Assembly: GCA_964036045.1 (NCBI GenBank)
Contig: OZ038382.1
Coordinates: 79,397,918-79,461,917, forward strand
Source of the DNA: Eutreptiella sp. 'Long Island Sound 2002'
Lineage: Eukaryota; Euglenozoa; Euglenophyceae; Eutreptiales; Eutreptiaceae
Length of the DNA stretch: 64,000 nucleotides
Reading direction: 5' to 3'
Below are positions 12,601 through 25,700 of the stretch, piece by piece. Under the pieces are notes generated by a model. It did not search any database, was not told the DNA's origin, and worked only from the letters and a program-made list of their open reading frames with translations. The first letter of the stretch is position 1, and the number at the start of each line of letters is the position of its first letter. The position numbers were made by a program, and so were the translations under genes.

Positions 12601-14385
12601 CCTCTCTCGATTAAGTCACGGAGGATCTTCTCCATGGCCTCCTTCCTCTCCCCCTCAGGGCAAACTCCCGGTGCCGATATCCAGGGGGGTCCTGCTTCAG
12701 TCGTATCTTGGCCTCGCCATACGGTCCACGCACCGGTGGGGGAAACACAGGCTTTCCGCTGAAGAAGGTTTCCCCATACTTCTGCTTCAGCCTGACCCTC
12801 GATGCCTGGATCTTGGGGCAATCATCGGACTCTGCCTTGGCTTTTCCGGGCACCTGGACCACTGAGCTTACTTGAGGGGTAGCGACCCCGCTCGGTTTCG
12901 GCTCAGGCGGTCTTCCCAGGTGGCCCAAAGGGCCATCTCTGGTCTTGCCTCGGAAGAGATCGCCGTAGGTGGGTGGGTTACCCCCGATTGGCTCGTCCTG
13001 GCTGGACATGTGATCCAGCACCCTCTGTATGAAGGTATTCCCATCATAGGAACCGGAGACGATTGAGTCCACTTCCCACCAGGCTTTGTCCTGGCCTTTG
13101 CCCTCACGCTGGTTTCCCCAGTCGTGAAAGGGCTGATCCATATACCCCTGAACCAGATCCAACTCCTCTTCCGTGAGGGGGTCTTCGGATTCTCCGATGT
13201 CAACAGAGGGAACCGCAAAGCATTGCCGCCAGGGCTCCGCTATGATGCGGTTGACACACACGAAGTCCGCGGCCTCGGCCTGATCAAGGCCTCCATCCAC
13301 ATAGTGGAATTCCGTTGGCCATCCCTTGGGTGGCATGGGCTGTCCCTTAGCGTCCTGATAGACACTCTCTCTAGCCGGTAGGACGACCTTGTTTAAGGTC
13401 ATGTTGGTCAACGAGACCACCCAATGTCGGGTACTTTCCTCCTCGGTGTATCCCATAGGAACGACCAGCACTGCCTTGGAGCGGTCCTTGCGGATCTTCC
13501 CTACCGCCCTCGGAATGTCCCATCGAGGGCAATGGATCCACATCAAGCCCTGATTGCGTTCCGGGTGGATCCATTGGCATTCCACATGGTGCTAAGGTGA
13601 CGATAGCCACGAGAGCTGGTCGTCCTGGTACAGGGTCATCCAGGCCTGGGCTGGGAGAACGCCGGAGTCCGTCTCCATCATGAAGTCGTACCCAACGATC
13701 ATGTCCCAGTCCATCTCGGCCTCGTAGAAGCGACCGTGCAGGAGGATTTCCTTGCCGAGGTCTGGGCGGCTCAGCTCACGATGGTTCACGAACTGCAGCC
13801 CAATGGCCGCTTCCTTCGTGCCTCCCACCATGTACTGGCCGTTCGCCACCTTCAGCCTGACAGGTTTCCGACTGTCGGTCAGACACTCTGGCGGAAGTTG
13901 GCCAGCCTTGACCAAGCTGACCTGAGCTCCCGTGTCGACCAACACGTCGAAACCCTTTCCACTTCCCCGCATAAGGCACGGACCTTAAGGTGCAACAGCC
14001 GCTCACGCCCCACTCGGCGCACGGCGTGCAAGCTCAGGATCTCCGGCCGTTCCAGAAGCTCAACAAGCGACTGGTGCAGGTCGTGGACAATGGGCTCAGG
14101 CTGCCCATCTGCAGCATCCAGCTGCGGTCCGGGTGATCCTCTGATACTCTCGGATAGATCTTGAAGTACATCAAACACATTCTTGGTCGCGAAGGATGGC
14201 GGGGTGCAAGGGTTCGTGCCTTCACTTGCCCTCACCCCGCCAACGCGACTGTCGGGTGCCCGACCGGGCCTTCCGCCCGCGGCAATCCCTTTGTGCTTAC
14301 CAACTCCCGATTGGGAGGGTGTGGCGCTTCCCACGACACCATCCTGCGACCGCCCTGGCTGGGGCCCTTGGCTGCAGGGGCTCCG
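9624..14385 (-). pseudogene. pol: Element X pol remnant (protease-RT-RNase H-integrase-chromodomain)
   Basis: Homologous along its length to the open pol of element D. The protease segment lies near 13920 (DTGA). RT lies about 12080-12540 (palm motif FVEDV where D has FVDDV), RNase H about 11580-11800, and the integrase about 9990-10950. Chromodomain sequence follows near 9700-9860. Breaks include a TAG at 12597-12599 (Trp in D), a TGA at 11647-11649 (Arg CGA in D), and a TAG at 9855-9857 just before the chromodomain. There are frame changes near 13590, 12560, 12075 and 10940, and about 80 codons are missing near 13588 between the protease and RT. The copy is clearly non-functional. Confidence 0.93.
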
Positions 14386-14388
14386 CTA
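14386..14388 (-). other. gag-pol junction TAG of element X
   Basis: The minus-strand context is CCC TAG CGG AGC. The frame upstream (Gag tail) and downstream (Pol) is the same, and no stop lies between this TAG and the protease region. It matches the junction in Y (27685-27687) and D (51916-51918). Confidence 0.7.
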
Positions 14389-17300
14389 GGGGGCGTCAGT
14401 TGTGGTGGAAGTAGGGGTATTCTCCTCCGCGTCAACCTCGTTGACACCCTTTTTCCTCCTATTCCTAGGCTTCTTGTCATTGTCCTTGTTCGGGTCGTTC
14501 TGGTTGTTCTCCTTGTTCTTGTTGCCCGACCTGGGGACCCAGTTCCTCTTGATCTCCTGGATCTCCTTGGCCAACTCGGTCCCCTGGGACATCAGCTTGG
14601 AGAGCTCGTCCTTGTCCACCTCCACTTTGGCCTCCCGGATACCCGCAGGTGCACGCTTCTTCGACCCGTGCGCCTTCTTGTAGGCCTCTGTGTCGGCCTG
14701 GTGGGTGGGGCATGTTCAGTGATCATGGTCGAAGCCTTTCTTCCTCCCATAACACACGAAACAGCCCTGAGGGTGAGCTCGTATGAACTCCCCAAAGGAC
14801 AGCGGAGGGTCGCCAATGCGGCGGGGGTCCCTCTTCTCCTTCTTCCTCCAACCCAGCTGCAGGGGCTTCCATCTTCCCCGGTTGTTCCCCGCGCCATTGT
14901 GGGCCATGAAGGCACAAACGGCCATCTCGGCGGGCTCATCGTTGTCGTCATCGTCGACGAGAGCTTCATCGCCATCGGCTCCCGCTGGGTCCATGGCAGC
15001 TTCCCCGCCAGCCCCCTCGCCAACGTAGTTGACGTCGCGGTCGTTGGGCCTCAACCCGCGGGTGTGGTGGAGGTTCTGGTACTCCTTGAGTACTTCCTCT
15101 CCAACCCACTCCAGGATCTCGTCGCAGCTCATCCGCGCCGGGATGGCCTGCAGAGTGATGGTCTGGCCGCTCACGTCCCACTCGTCAAGGCGCCACATCG
15201 CGGTCTTCTCGCGACCGCCCGAGACGGTGATGAGGAGAGCGTTCCGCAGGGAGTGCCGTTTGACATCCCGGGCCACGTTCTTCCTCGTCCAAGCCACCAC
15301 GTTCGTATGATACTCTTTGGGGAGCACCATCTTGACCGTGTGGTTGGACTTGGCCCGCTTGGCTTCCTCCTTGGTGACCCTCTTGATCCATGCTTCCGGC
15401 AGCATGGAGAGCAGGCGAGCCTGCTCGTCACCCTCGTTCCAGTCCTTCACTTTGCGGCGGAAGAGGGTGTATTGCCCTCGGAAGTCTCGCCAGTCCCGTA
15501 GGCGGATCTCCCGTCCATCATGCTGAAGCTTGATGGACTTCCACCGCTTGGCAGCCACCTGCGGAGCGTCCAACCGCTCCTGCTCGTTGAGCCACTTCTT
15601 GGCTTCCTTGAGGGTCTTGATTCTCCCCTCCTTGGTCGCCACGAAGTATAGCTCTCCGAGCACTTCCGGCAGGCGGTACCTGAACCATCTGAAGACATAC
15701 TTCTCCGCATCTGCGGGATCCATGTCTTCAGTGACGGTCACCCCCCAATCGTCCAGCTTCTCCAAGAAGCGGTCAAGGTTGAGGGGGTTGCCATCGTGAA
15801 TCGGCCATCGTGCCACCATGAACGCCGGCCGCGAGGTCGACCGAGGCCCCCATCGGCCTCTCCCACGGACTCCCACGGCTGCCACTTCCATCTCCTCCCC
15901 GGTATCCGCGTGGCCACGACATGGTTCCTCCATGTACGCTGAACCTAGATGTTCACGCCGTACACCTTCCATGTATGCCTCCTCATCACGGCGCCAGCGG
16001 CTGCGTTCAGCGCCCTCCTGTCGTACACCACGCGGCGGGGGGATGTCGAACTCTTCCAAGTCCAGGTCCAGGTCCTCACCTCCGCCGACATCCCACTCCA
16101 AGTCTCCTCTGAGGACCTCATCCCTGAGTCCACCGTAACGTCCACCAGCCATTGGGATTGGCTCCGGGGCTGGTGCGGGGCGTCAGGGGCGTACCGGTGT
16201 CCGCGGTGGAGCACGGCGGTTGTCGTACTCCGCGCTGAGCCACTCATCACGCCAATCCTCACTGCCACTGCCGGGCGGCACGCGCTCGTTGCGGCGGCCC
16301 GCGCTGTGGTGAGAGGGGGCGGTGAGAGAGGGGGCACTTGCGCTGGGGCGACTCCTGGGGGCTCCGCCGGGGGCGTGGGGTCTGCCTGGACCTGGTCCGG
16401 GTACCCAGCCGTCGTCCGACGAGCCAGACTCCAGGGGTGGGTGGTCGCTGTCGACGCTCCCAGGGGCTTCCAGCGCGTCCAGCCTCCGCTGCAGGCCGCT
16501 GATGACCTTGTTCAGCGACCTGGTCTCGCCCCTGGCGATGTCCAACAGCTTTTGGGTGGCGGTGGCTACCTGGGCGCTCTTGACCATCTTGATCTTGGCG
16601 ATGTGCAGCTCCCTCTGAGCGCGCGCGGCGACCCTGGCGATGCGAGTCATCCCGCCCTTGCCCGTGTCTACCTCGAGCTCGAGGGACTGGACCCTCCTGC
16701 TGAGGTAGACAATCCACCGCCGGGTGGCATCCGGGTCGCCGTCTCCTGGTGGATCGTCGGGGTCCCCAGGGGGTCCTCCAGGAGGGCCTCCGCCGGGTCC
16801 GCCCGGTCCGGGGGGTCCTCCCCCGCCCGGTGGTCCGCCTCCAGGGGGTCCACTTGGTGGGCGTCCTCCAGGGGGTCCTGATGGTCCTCCGCCAGGGGGT
16901 CCCGGTGGGTCTCCGCTGGGTCGCCTCGGTGGGTCCGAGGATGGGGGCTTCTTCGTGTAGTCGAAGTCCATGTCGTCATCCTCGTCCATGTCGCCCCACC
17001 TGGGCGTCTCGGTCTCGGAGGACTCCGAGCTCCGGTAGGGAGGAGGGGGATCCTCATCCTCACCTTCCGGCTCCATGGGGACGTCTCAGCCTCCTCTGCC
17101 AGCCACTCCTCGGCGATGTCGGCGGCCTCGTCCATCCCCGTCGCTGGCGGTGAAGATGGGGTCGCTGTCGTGGGGGTGACCACCCGCTGGCCTCCGTGGC
17201 CTCTCGGGGGTCTTCCCCTTGCCCTTCCTCCGTCGATGTGCAGTGGGGCGACTGCTCCCACTGCTGCCCGTGTCCGCCTCATCCAGCGTCATCTTGGAGG

Positions 17301-18646
17301 AGGCGTCCCCTTCGAAGACCTTTCGAAGGGTCTCCACTCGGGATCCTCCCGCGGGAGTCTCGCGGAGGAGTTTGGCCTCTGCCTCCTCCATTGCGGCGGC
17401 GGTGGCTGCATCAGCTCGCCTTTCTGCCTCCTCCCGGGCACGAGCCGCCTCAGCTTCCCGGGTCTGCTGCAGCCGAGCCTTCTCCGCTTTAAACGCCGCC
17501 AGCTCCGCCTCCGTCTTGGCCCTCTCCTCAGCGACCTTCCGTCGCGCGGCCTCGATGGCGTCCTTCTTGGCGGCGTCCGCCTGGGCCTTAGCCGTTGCCT
17601 CGGCGTGGGCCCTTTCCTCCGCCTCCTTCTTTGCCCTCTCTTCGGCAAGCGCCTTCTCCAGCGCCTTCACCCCGGCCTCCTTGCAGGCAATGGCCTCCTG
17701 CTTCAGGCGGGCTTCCTCGTCGGCTGCCGCCACCTCACCCTTGACCTGGGCAATTGCTGCCTCATGGGCGGCTGCGGCCGTGAGTCCGGCCGCAATGGCC
17801 GCCACGGTCGAGGCGTGGATGGCCATGCCATGCGCCCACTCTGCAACCTCCTGCTGGGCGATGCTGGAGGCGCCCTCCATGGCAGCGTTCCGCTGCATGG
17901 CCCGTTGCCGGGCAACCCGAAGGTTGCAGGGCACCCCACAGGCGCGCTAACAGGCGCGCGCCACGTCCCTTTGGTCGGGAGCGACGCTGCCGCTGGAGCT
18001 GGCCTGGTCAGCCGGCAGCCTCCCGCGGTGGGCCGACTCCACGTCGCTGCTGGGGCCTAACTTCCTCAGGAGCAGCGGACGGGGCTTGGCCTTGGTCTGC
18101 TTGGCGACCTCCAGGAAGTCACCAAGGGTGGTGTGGCCGGGCTGGTGACCTCCACCGGCCCGTTTGGGGCTGTGGGCTGGGGTTCCGCCCCTGGCGCCTT
18201 TGGCGGCTTCGGCGGCCAGGGACTCCTGGTACTCCCGCCACTTCCTGTCGCGCCTCCTGTCCCTGGCGGAACGCTTCACCTTCCCAGGAGACGCGCTGCT
18301 GCTGCCCTGCAGCCTGCGCTCGTTTCCCAGCTCCGGGAACTCCTTCTCGATCATGTCCCACATGGAGACATTGATCGAGGCGCCCGACGGGTACTCGTTG
18401 GGCTTCTCGTCCTCCTCAATCCTGTCGGGGCGCAGCCCTTCGCCGGGCCTGTGCGGGCGGGTCCAGGTCCTCCAGCGCTTGCGGCGGAAGCGGTACTCAT
18501 TCCCTCTCCGCCCGCAGCCATTCCTCCACTGCCTGCAGGCGGTCCTCGCCCATGTCCTCGCGGAGCTCGAAGCTCCCGGGCATGCCGCCTTCGCACTGGG
18601 GATTGCTGTGGCGGTACTGCTGCCCCCACAGCAACCCACGCAGTAG
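14389..18646 (-). pseudogene. gag: Element X gag remnant, main part (5' end at 35047-35106)
   Basis: From the 3' end upward: Asn/Lys-rich tail (14389-14715), zinc knuckle cut by a TGA at 14716-14718, gag core (about 14960-15830), coiled coil and Gly/Pro-rich tract (16190-17070), Glu/Ala coiled coil (17340-17740) and the N-terminal region. A TGA at 16183-16185 replaces an Arg codon (CGA in D). A TAG at 17947-17949 replaces a Glu codon (GAG in Y). A frame change lies near 17080. Near 15800 a segment present in Y and D, just before the gag core, is replaced or deleted. Element Y interrupts the gene 60 bp after its ATG. Confidence 0.92.
18643..18646. repeat. Target-site duplication GTAG of element Y, left
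   Basis: GTAG precedes the Y terminus and is repeated at 35043-35046 directly after the opposite terminus. With Y and one copy of GTAG removed, the X gag frame is continuous. Confidence 0.9.
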
Positions 18647-21249
18647 TGACGCGTTCCTGAGGGGGGCCTGGCCACAGGACGCTGCGGTGGACACGCGCAA
18701 GTGAGCAGGCAGGCAAAGCACTACGCTCACAGGGGCATCAATGCGCTCATGTCATGTGACAAAGCGTTTCAGGATCCTTGCCACTCTGAAACAAGGGAAC
18801 AAAAGTATGTACAGCAACACATCAGGATATGTACACATGGGGTTGGGACTGGACTGGGGTAAGGGCATCATAGGACAATAGACACTCAGTCCCAACTCAT
18901 ATCCCAATCCCAGGTCCGACCCTCACAGTGGCTGGTGGTGGCGGGGGCTCAAACACAACCCATGCCCTGCTCAGTCCGGACCCTGAAATCCTGCCAATAG
19001 GGGGGGTGTCCCGCCCAGCCACACGCGGGTTCCTGATAACCAAGGAGCTCCAAGGCCAACTGACAATGGCCCCCTATGCTCCCTTAACGGCACGTTCAAA
19101 CTCCTCTCTGAGCCAGAGATATGGCCAATTGACCACACGGGGGGGTGAAATTGGGGTCCCAAAAGGGGGTCATTTTGGCTGCTCGAAATGAGCCAAAATT
19201 CGGGGGTGCTCTCAATAGTATATCTCCACGCCGGCTTGGAGATCGGATCCGCCATTCCATACCCCATCCACCGGGAGTCCAACTGATACTGCCATGCATT
19301 TGGCTCTCAAAGATCTCCGTGCCACTTGGCATGGTGACAATCCCAATTGGGTCCACAAATGCCAAAATGGCAAAATTGCCCACATCCACTTTGGGCTAGC
19401 ACCTTAACGAAGGTTGCTCCGCTTCGCCCATGTGGTGTGTGAGCCATGGGGACCAATATACATAACACCCATGTCATATATGGTCCATTGGTCCATGCGT
19501 CCGGCGTGCACGGGTGGGCTGAACATAGTGCACGGCAGGCAGGAAAAGTGGAAAATTGCTCAAAATGGCCAAATATGCGCACACTCATGGTTGGGGCAAA
19601 TGAGGCACATGCCCGACTTGGACCGGAGTGTGCCATAGGATTGGTATCAAGTCATATGTGTCCAACATATCTTTTGGGCGTCGCCCAACTCTTCTGGTTT
19701 TGGGAATGGCAGGGTCGCCAAGTGAGCCCATGATTTGGGATAGTCCCAAATCGACAACATGGCGGCCACGGTATGCCAAGCCCAAGAGGTATTATTCGCC
19801 GGGTCCAAGATATGTTGGGCACCGAAGTATGTACCCCCATAACATACTTGGGTCATGATCTCAATTGGGCGCAACGTTGAGATACACGGTCGCCACTTGA
19901 CATCATGACGGGCAGAAATTAGCAATATTGGCGGAAAAACACCCAAAAGTGCCTTGAAAGGCACAAGGATATATTATAATATCTTCGGCTTGGATTGAGT
20001 AATCGACCAATCCTTCTAAACACAATGAATTAACACCAATGACCCCCGCTTCCACATATGTGCTCCACTTGGGGCGCTTTGAAAGGTCACGAGCGCTGGT
20101 TCCCAGGTGGGCACATGAAAATATCGAAAATTGCAAAACACGCACCTTGCTCCCAACGCATCGCTTTGGGATCGCCACACAAGCTTTCCTCCACGAGGGT
20201 TAGGCTTGCAATTGCTCGTAGGGAGTATGGAGAAGGGGCTTGCGCAATATGAGGTCCATTGGCGGGTTTGGCTTGGAGCAATGGACCCGCCAAATGGGCA
20301 CGCAACACAACACAAGGCACATACCACATATTGCCCAAAAAGGTAGCTCCCCCCACGATATGTCATGCCCCTCCAAGGGCAAAACCTTGTGTCAATCGCT
20401 CATAGGAACTCAAGAAGAGTTCTTATGCAACACCAACACTCGCGCGCTACACTCGAAAGTTATCTTGACGCACGCAATATCATGGCCAAAGAGTTGTAAC
20501 GCAAACTCTACCCTCTTGACCATGATCCATTACGCTAGCGCGCACGTGTGGAGACGCAAGGCGTAGAAAGCTTCTAAAATTACGTCAGGAGTATTGTGAA
20601 TACATCCCACGTTTCCTTATTGTCATTCCTCGCAAGCGGCACGAGATATGACCCTCACAAGTGGCCTCACGAATCAACTTTGTTTTGCCCATATCTCTAA
20701 GACAAATGGAGGGCAAGACAAAAAGAAAAGAAGATTCGTGCATAGGGAAGCACGTAGGTCCACTCGAAAGAGGTCAAATCAAGTGCGGGGATGTCGAAGT
20801 CGAAAATCCGATTTCGACATCCTGAAAAATTCGGATTAAGGTTGCGAGTGTAGAATGTGAAAATTGCGGATGCATCAATGCAATTCCTGAAGACTTTAGA
20901 GTCTTCGTCACGATTTGCGCTAAAATATCTGTATATAACAGTTAAACTGGCGGTTACGCTAAAGTCGCGAACTAACCGCCAGCTGTCAAAACAGTGAATA
21001 TCAGAACGGAAGCGTAAAAATTGACAGAAACAATATGAAAATAAATCCCTGTTGATTCCTGATATTCTGATATAAAAATCTCCGCTGGCGACGCATCGGT
21101 TGCCGATGCGGGGCTTTACGCCACGGAACACGCTCCCGCCGGGCTCGCACCGGGCGTCCACGGGCGTCTTCCCCTCCGTACATGGGGTTAGTGGACCGGA
21201 GACCTGTCGTATGCCCTACCCTAGCCATGGGGTTCTGGGTACCCCTTCA
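18647..21249 (-). repeat. 3' LTR of element Y (2603 bp)
   Basis: Minus strand TGAAG... at 21249 to ...GCGTCA at 18647. The predicted R start is at 18771 (TGAAACGCTTT, 18761-18771, exact match to the primer site). The terminal dinucleotides are intact. It carries the palindrome cluster also seen in D's U3. Confidence 0.93.
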
Positions 21250-21260
21250 CCCCCCTCCTT
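21250..21260 (-). other. Polypurine tract of element Y
   Basis: Minus-strand AAGGAGGGGGG directly adjoining the 3' LTR. Confidence 0.85.
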
Positions 21261-22707
21261 AGAGCAAACCCTGGGGGGGGCTCGATAACACCCACGCATG
21301 GCAGCGGGTACCCAGGACCATTTCCTGAAGGGGGGGGTGTCACATCCTCACTTCAGGCTGATTTGCAGGTTAGGTTGCCCAAATCCCACAGTAAGACAGG
21401 TAAGGTGCTGTAGCTGCTAGTAACTGCCAGTATAGTACCAAGTATCAAGTCCCGGGTCCTGACGGCGATTGTTCGGCATCCAAAGGACCCGTTAACCCAT
21501 ACCAGGCGCACCCGGTGCCGGCTGCTACGGTCACCACCACAGTGGCAGTGGCATTCACGGCCAACATAGGCGTCACACGACGACCGAGGTGGTCCCACAG
21601 GTCGAGAGCGACCACAAAGATCCATCAGGCTACCCCAAGCTTCCCAAGGCCCGCAGGCTGGGGGAGAGTCCCCACGGGTCCTTCCTCGGGCGCACCATGT
21701 CCATATCCACGACGCCAGTCCAGAGTGGTACAGCCGAACGAGCTCCTCCTTAAGGGATAGGGCGTCAAGGCCGTCTTTTCCCTCGCCCTATTACCACGAA
21801 GGCCATACATGAGGGAGTCCTGATGCAGTGTGGGCGGAGGCGTCGACTCCTCAAACCACCAGTTTCCCAGGCAAATCTTCCCCATCCGACTGCAAGTGCG
21901 TCTGCGAGTCGGCAGGCTCACACTGGGACTGACAGTGGCGGACCGCTGGGAGTGTAGTCAGGCAACTGGGCTTTCCGCCTGGCGCCATCAGGATCTCCAC
22001 ATCACAGCGAATAGGGCACACGGTATCACGGGCACTCAAACAGAAGAATCTGTACTTAGGTACTGGTCCAAGCTGCACCCTATGTAAGAACATGTAAACA
22101 GCTACTCAGGGCGCCTTCGTAGTCGATTCGCATCCCGTCGGGGGGAAAAAACAGTCCATAACTCGATGATGGGCTGACAACAGCTAACATACAGATGCAC
22201 ATATCCTGGGGGACAGAAAGACCAGCAAAAAGCGGGGTAATAGGCGTGTAAACACACTCTGGACAGAGCGCCAAACCACGCCCTGGTTAGGATAAGGCAT
22301 GTGCAGGAGGGTGGACAGGAAAGCGCCTGAGTTCAGGCCATATATAGTCTGCAGACACACGTCGACTGGTCTGGATTCCGCAAGTGCCATGGAACCAGAC
22401 CACACACCAAAAAATCGCAATGCCGATGACAGCGGCATCCGTTGCGCAACGACGTATGGGCTTCAAGGCCCCAGGAGCTCAGGAATATGAAGGTCAGTCG
22501 CCCTACCTGGTTTACCAAGGATTCAGCAGGGGGGGGGGTGACGAATGGAAGAAGAGAGGGGCCATCCTCCTCTGGATTCAGCAGGGGGGGGTATATGGCC
22601 ACTCTGATGGCAGGTCACCCAAAGATGGAAGAGAGCAAGCAAGTAAGGGACGATCCGTCAACCTCACAGGCGCTCGAAATGCATCACGGGAGAGCTCAGG
22701 GCGCTGA
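21261..22707 (-). other. 3' untranslated interior of element Y
   Basis: Collinear with the 3' untranslated interiors of X and D, with G/C runs near 21270, 21332, 22530 and 22587. No open frame is conserved across the three copies. Confidence 0.7.
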
Positions 22708-25700
22708 TCAGGCACCCCTGGCTGCAATCGCCCGGGTGAGTGCTGCCAAGTCCGAGACATGGATCTTGGTCTTGTGCTTGCGGATGTACCCCATGAAGGG
22801 AGTATTAACCGGCGGCACGAATGAGGAGACGGGTTCCCAGGTGTCGTGGGACGGCCCATAGCCTCGCCAACGAACCTTGAACTCCAGGCCTCCGGGTGCC
22901 GAGGCTTTCGGACGCTGGGCCAGGATCTTCTCGACTGTATAGTCGTCCTGCTCAGCATAGTCGTCGTCCGAATCGGCCTCATGTGCGGCATAGCTCAGGG
23001 ACACATGTTGACCACGGAAGTCGGGTTCCCACACACGGAGTTGACTCTCGTGGCGCTCCCGGAACTGTCCGTGACCGACCTTGATGCAGTAGGTGTCCTC
23101 ACCAATCCTGCGGACCACCTCTCCGGGTGTGAACCAGGTTTTGGTGCCTGTGGGTGCCCATAGGGCGGGGTCTGATCACCCACACCGGGTCTCCCACCCT
23201 GAACTTCTGCGCTGTCGAGCTTGGGGCGGACTTCTGACGCTCGGCATGCTCCTTCTCGAGCTGCTGGCGGATGTCACGAGCCGTTGCTTCTTGCCGCGCG
23301 AAGAATTCCTTGGCGTCCATGGCCATGCCATCACCAGACAAGGGAAGTCCCCGACCCAGGGGGTCCCTGCCGAACAGAATCTTGTGAGGGGACAAACCGC
23401 CCAGGGTGGGGGTGTCATGATGGGCCTTCAGAGCGGGCCACATCTCCTCGAACCAGTTTCGACGTGGATTGGTGATGTGAACCTTGCGCAGCTTCTCGAA
23501 CAGCTGCCGTCCAGGCACTTCAGCTCGGCCGTTAGACCGGCTGAGATAGGCGACGCTCTTGGCATGACGTATTCCCATGAGGGAACACATAGCCTTGAAC
23601 CAGCCACCAGTAAACTGGGGCCCTTGGTCACTGCAAATGGTGCGGGGGATGTCAAAGACCATCAGGCAATGACGAATCATCATGACTGCCACTTCCTTGG
23701 CAAGCAACCCCTTTTTGCGTGCCGGAACCGCTACCACTTAGCCGCTGTGGCGGTCCACACAAAGAACAACACAGTCAAAGGTCTCCTTGCCAATGTGCAC
23801 TTCGGGCATGGAGAAGACGTCCATGGCCACGCTCTCCATGGGCTGGTCAGGAACCGGGGTCCACTGGGCTTCCCCCTTGACGTTCCGGTTATCGGGATTG
23901 CAGGCCTGACAGACCGAGCAACCCTTCCTGACCTTCTTGATGGCGGTGTAGAGATTGATATGGTCGATCTCGAACCGGCGCTGCATGTCAAGGGCTTGCT
24001 TCTTGACCCCTGGGTGCAGCATGTGGTGGTGCCAAGCTTCACAAAGCTCGAGCAACCGGGACTCCGGTACTAGCAGCTTACCATTCCGGTAGAGCTTGCC
24101 ATCTTCCTCAGTCAGCCCCTTTGGCCACTTCTGCCCGTCGTCAGGGTCGGTCACAGCCCTATACTCGGCCGCAAAGGCCTCAGACTTGGCGTAATCGTCG
24201 GTCCAGTCGTCCTGGAGGCAGGACTCCGGGAAGAGGTGCTTGTCGGACTCAGCTCCCTCAGGGGCGAGTACTCTGACCGCTCTGCTCATCCTCCATCCGA
24301 GGGGGGCATCCGCAGCCATGACGTCGAAGCATTTAACACCCTCCTCCTCCATCAGGCGCTCCATCTCAATGATCCTCTTGGCTTCAGCGGTCTCAGCCTC
24401 ATCGCCATTGGCAGAGATATCCGTCATGCCCTTGCTGGCGGGATAGGCCCACCTGCTGAGACAGTCCACCACGGTGTTATCCTTTCCAGGAATATACACA
24501 ACCGTGAGATCGAACTTGGCCAAGGTCTCATGCCATCTTGCCCGTCGGGAGGCGGGACCTGAGGGGATGTCCACGTGCTCCTTGTGCCACGACTGCAGAC
24601 TCTGATGGTCGGTGCAGACGGTGACCGGATGGAGGGCTGTGTACCCAGCCCATTTCCTGAGAGCCATGACGATGGCATACGCCTCCTTTTCTCGGGGCGT
24701 CCACGTCCGTCTCTGGCCTTCCGCCAGGACTGGGCTCCAGAAGGCCACGGGCACGTGCCTCCCATCGTCGAGCACTTGCTCCAGCACAGCGCCAACGGCG
24801 TAGTCGGAAGCGTCGGTGCGCAGGACGAACCCTCAGTCGGGATCCACGAGGTGCAGACCCACTGCGGATAGCAGCGCCTGCTTCATCCCCTCAAAGGCAC
24901 GGTCGGAATCAGCATCCCAGACCAGAGCCTTCTTGGACCCCTTTTTGGTCTCCTCTCGGTTGCCCTTGAGCATGGCCGTCATGGGGGCTGCATACTCAGC
25001 ATACATTTTGATATACCCCGAGTAGTAGTTGCAGAACCCCAGATACGCCCGTAGCTCAGAGACCGTTTTGGGCTTTTCCCAGTACTCGATCGCAGCCACC
25101 TTGCCAGGTATGGGCTTTCGCTGCCCGTTCCCGACCACGTGGCCAGCAAAGACCACCTCGCTTACCGCAATGGTGGCCTTTTCACTGCTGCCCGGGAGTT
25201 TGTGCCGAACCAGAAGGACCAGCACTCGAGTGACGTCCATTTCATGTGCCTCCAGGAGCTCCTCGCAGCTCATACTGGGGTCCCCGGACGCGATGATCAC
25301 GTCGTCCACGAAGGGGTCCGCACAGTCGCGCACCGGCTCAAGCAGGTTCTCCAGCATCCGCTGAAACGCCGCATTGCCATTGGTAACGCCCATGGGCATC
25401 ACCTTCCACTGGAGAGGGCCAAGTCGGGTGCTCATGGCTGTGCAGGCACGGGACTCCTCGGCGAGAGGCATCTGATGATAACCATGTTTCAGGTCAATCA
25501 CCGTGAAGATCCTCCGCCGGTGTTGTTTCTGCAGCATGTCCCCAATGAGGGGAAGCGTATAGCTATCATGCTGCGTTTGGGCGTTTAGGCCGCGGTAGTC
25601 CACCACGAGCTGCCACTCACCGGCCACCTTCTTGGGGACGACGAAGCATGGAGAGGCACACTCGGAGTGGCACAGCTCAAGCCAGCCTCTCTCGATGAAG

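Noticed and set aside
10161-15501. Long plus-strand open frames (314, 211 and 446 codons) opposite X pol and gag
   Set aside because: They are antisense shadows of GC-rich retrotransposon coding sequence. The same shadows appear opposite pol in Y and D.
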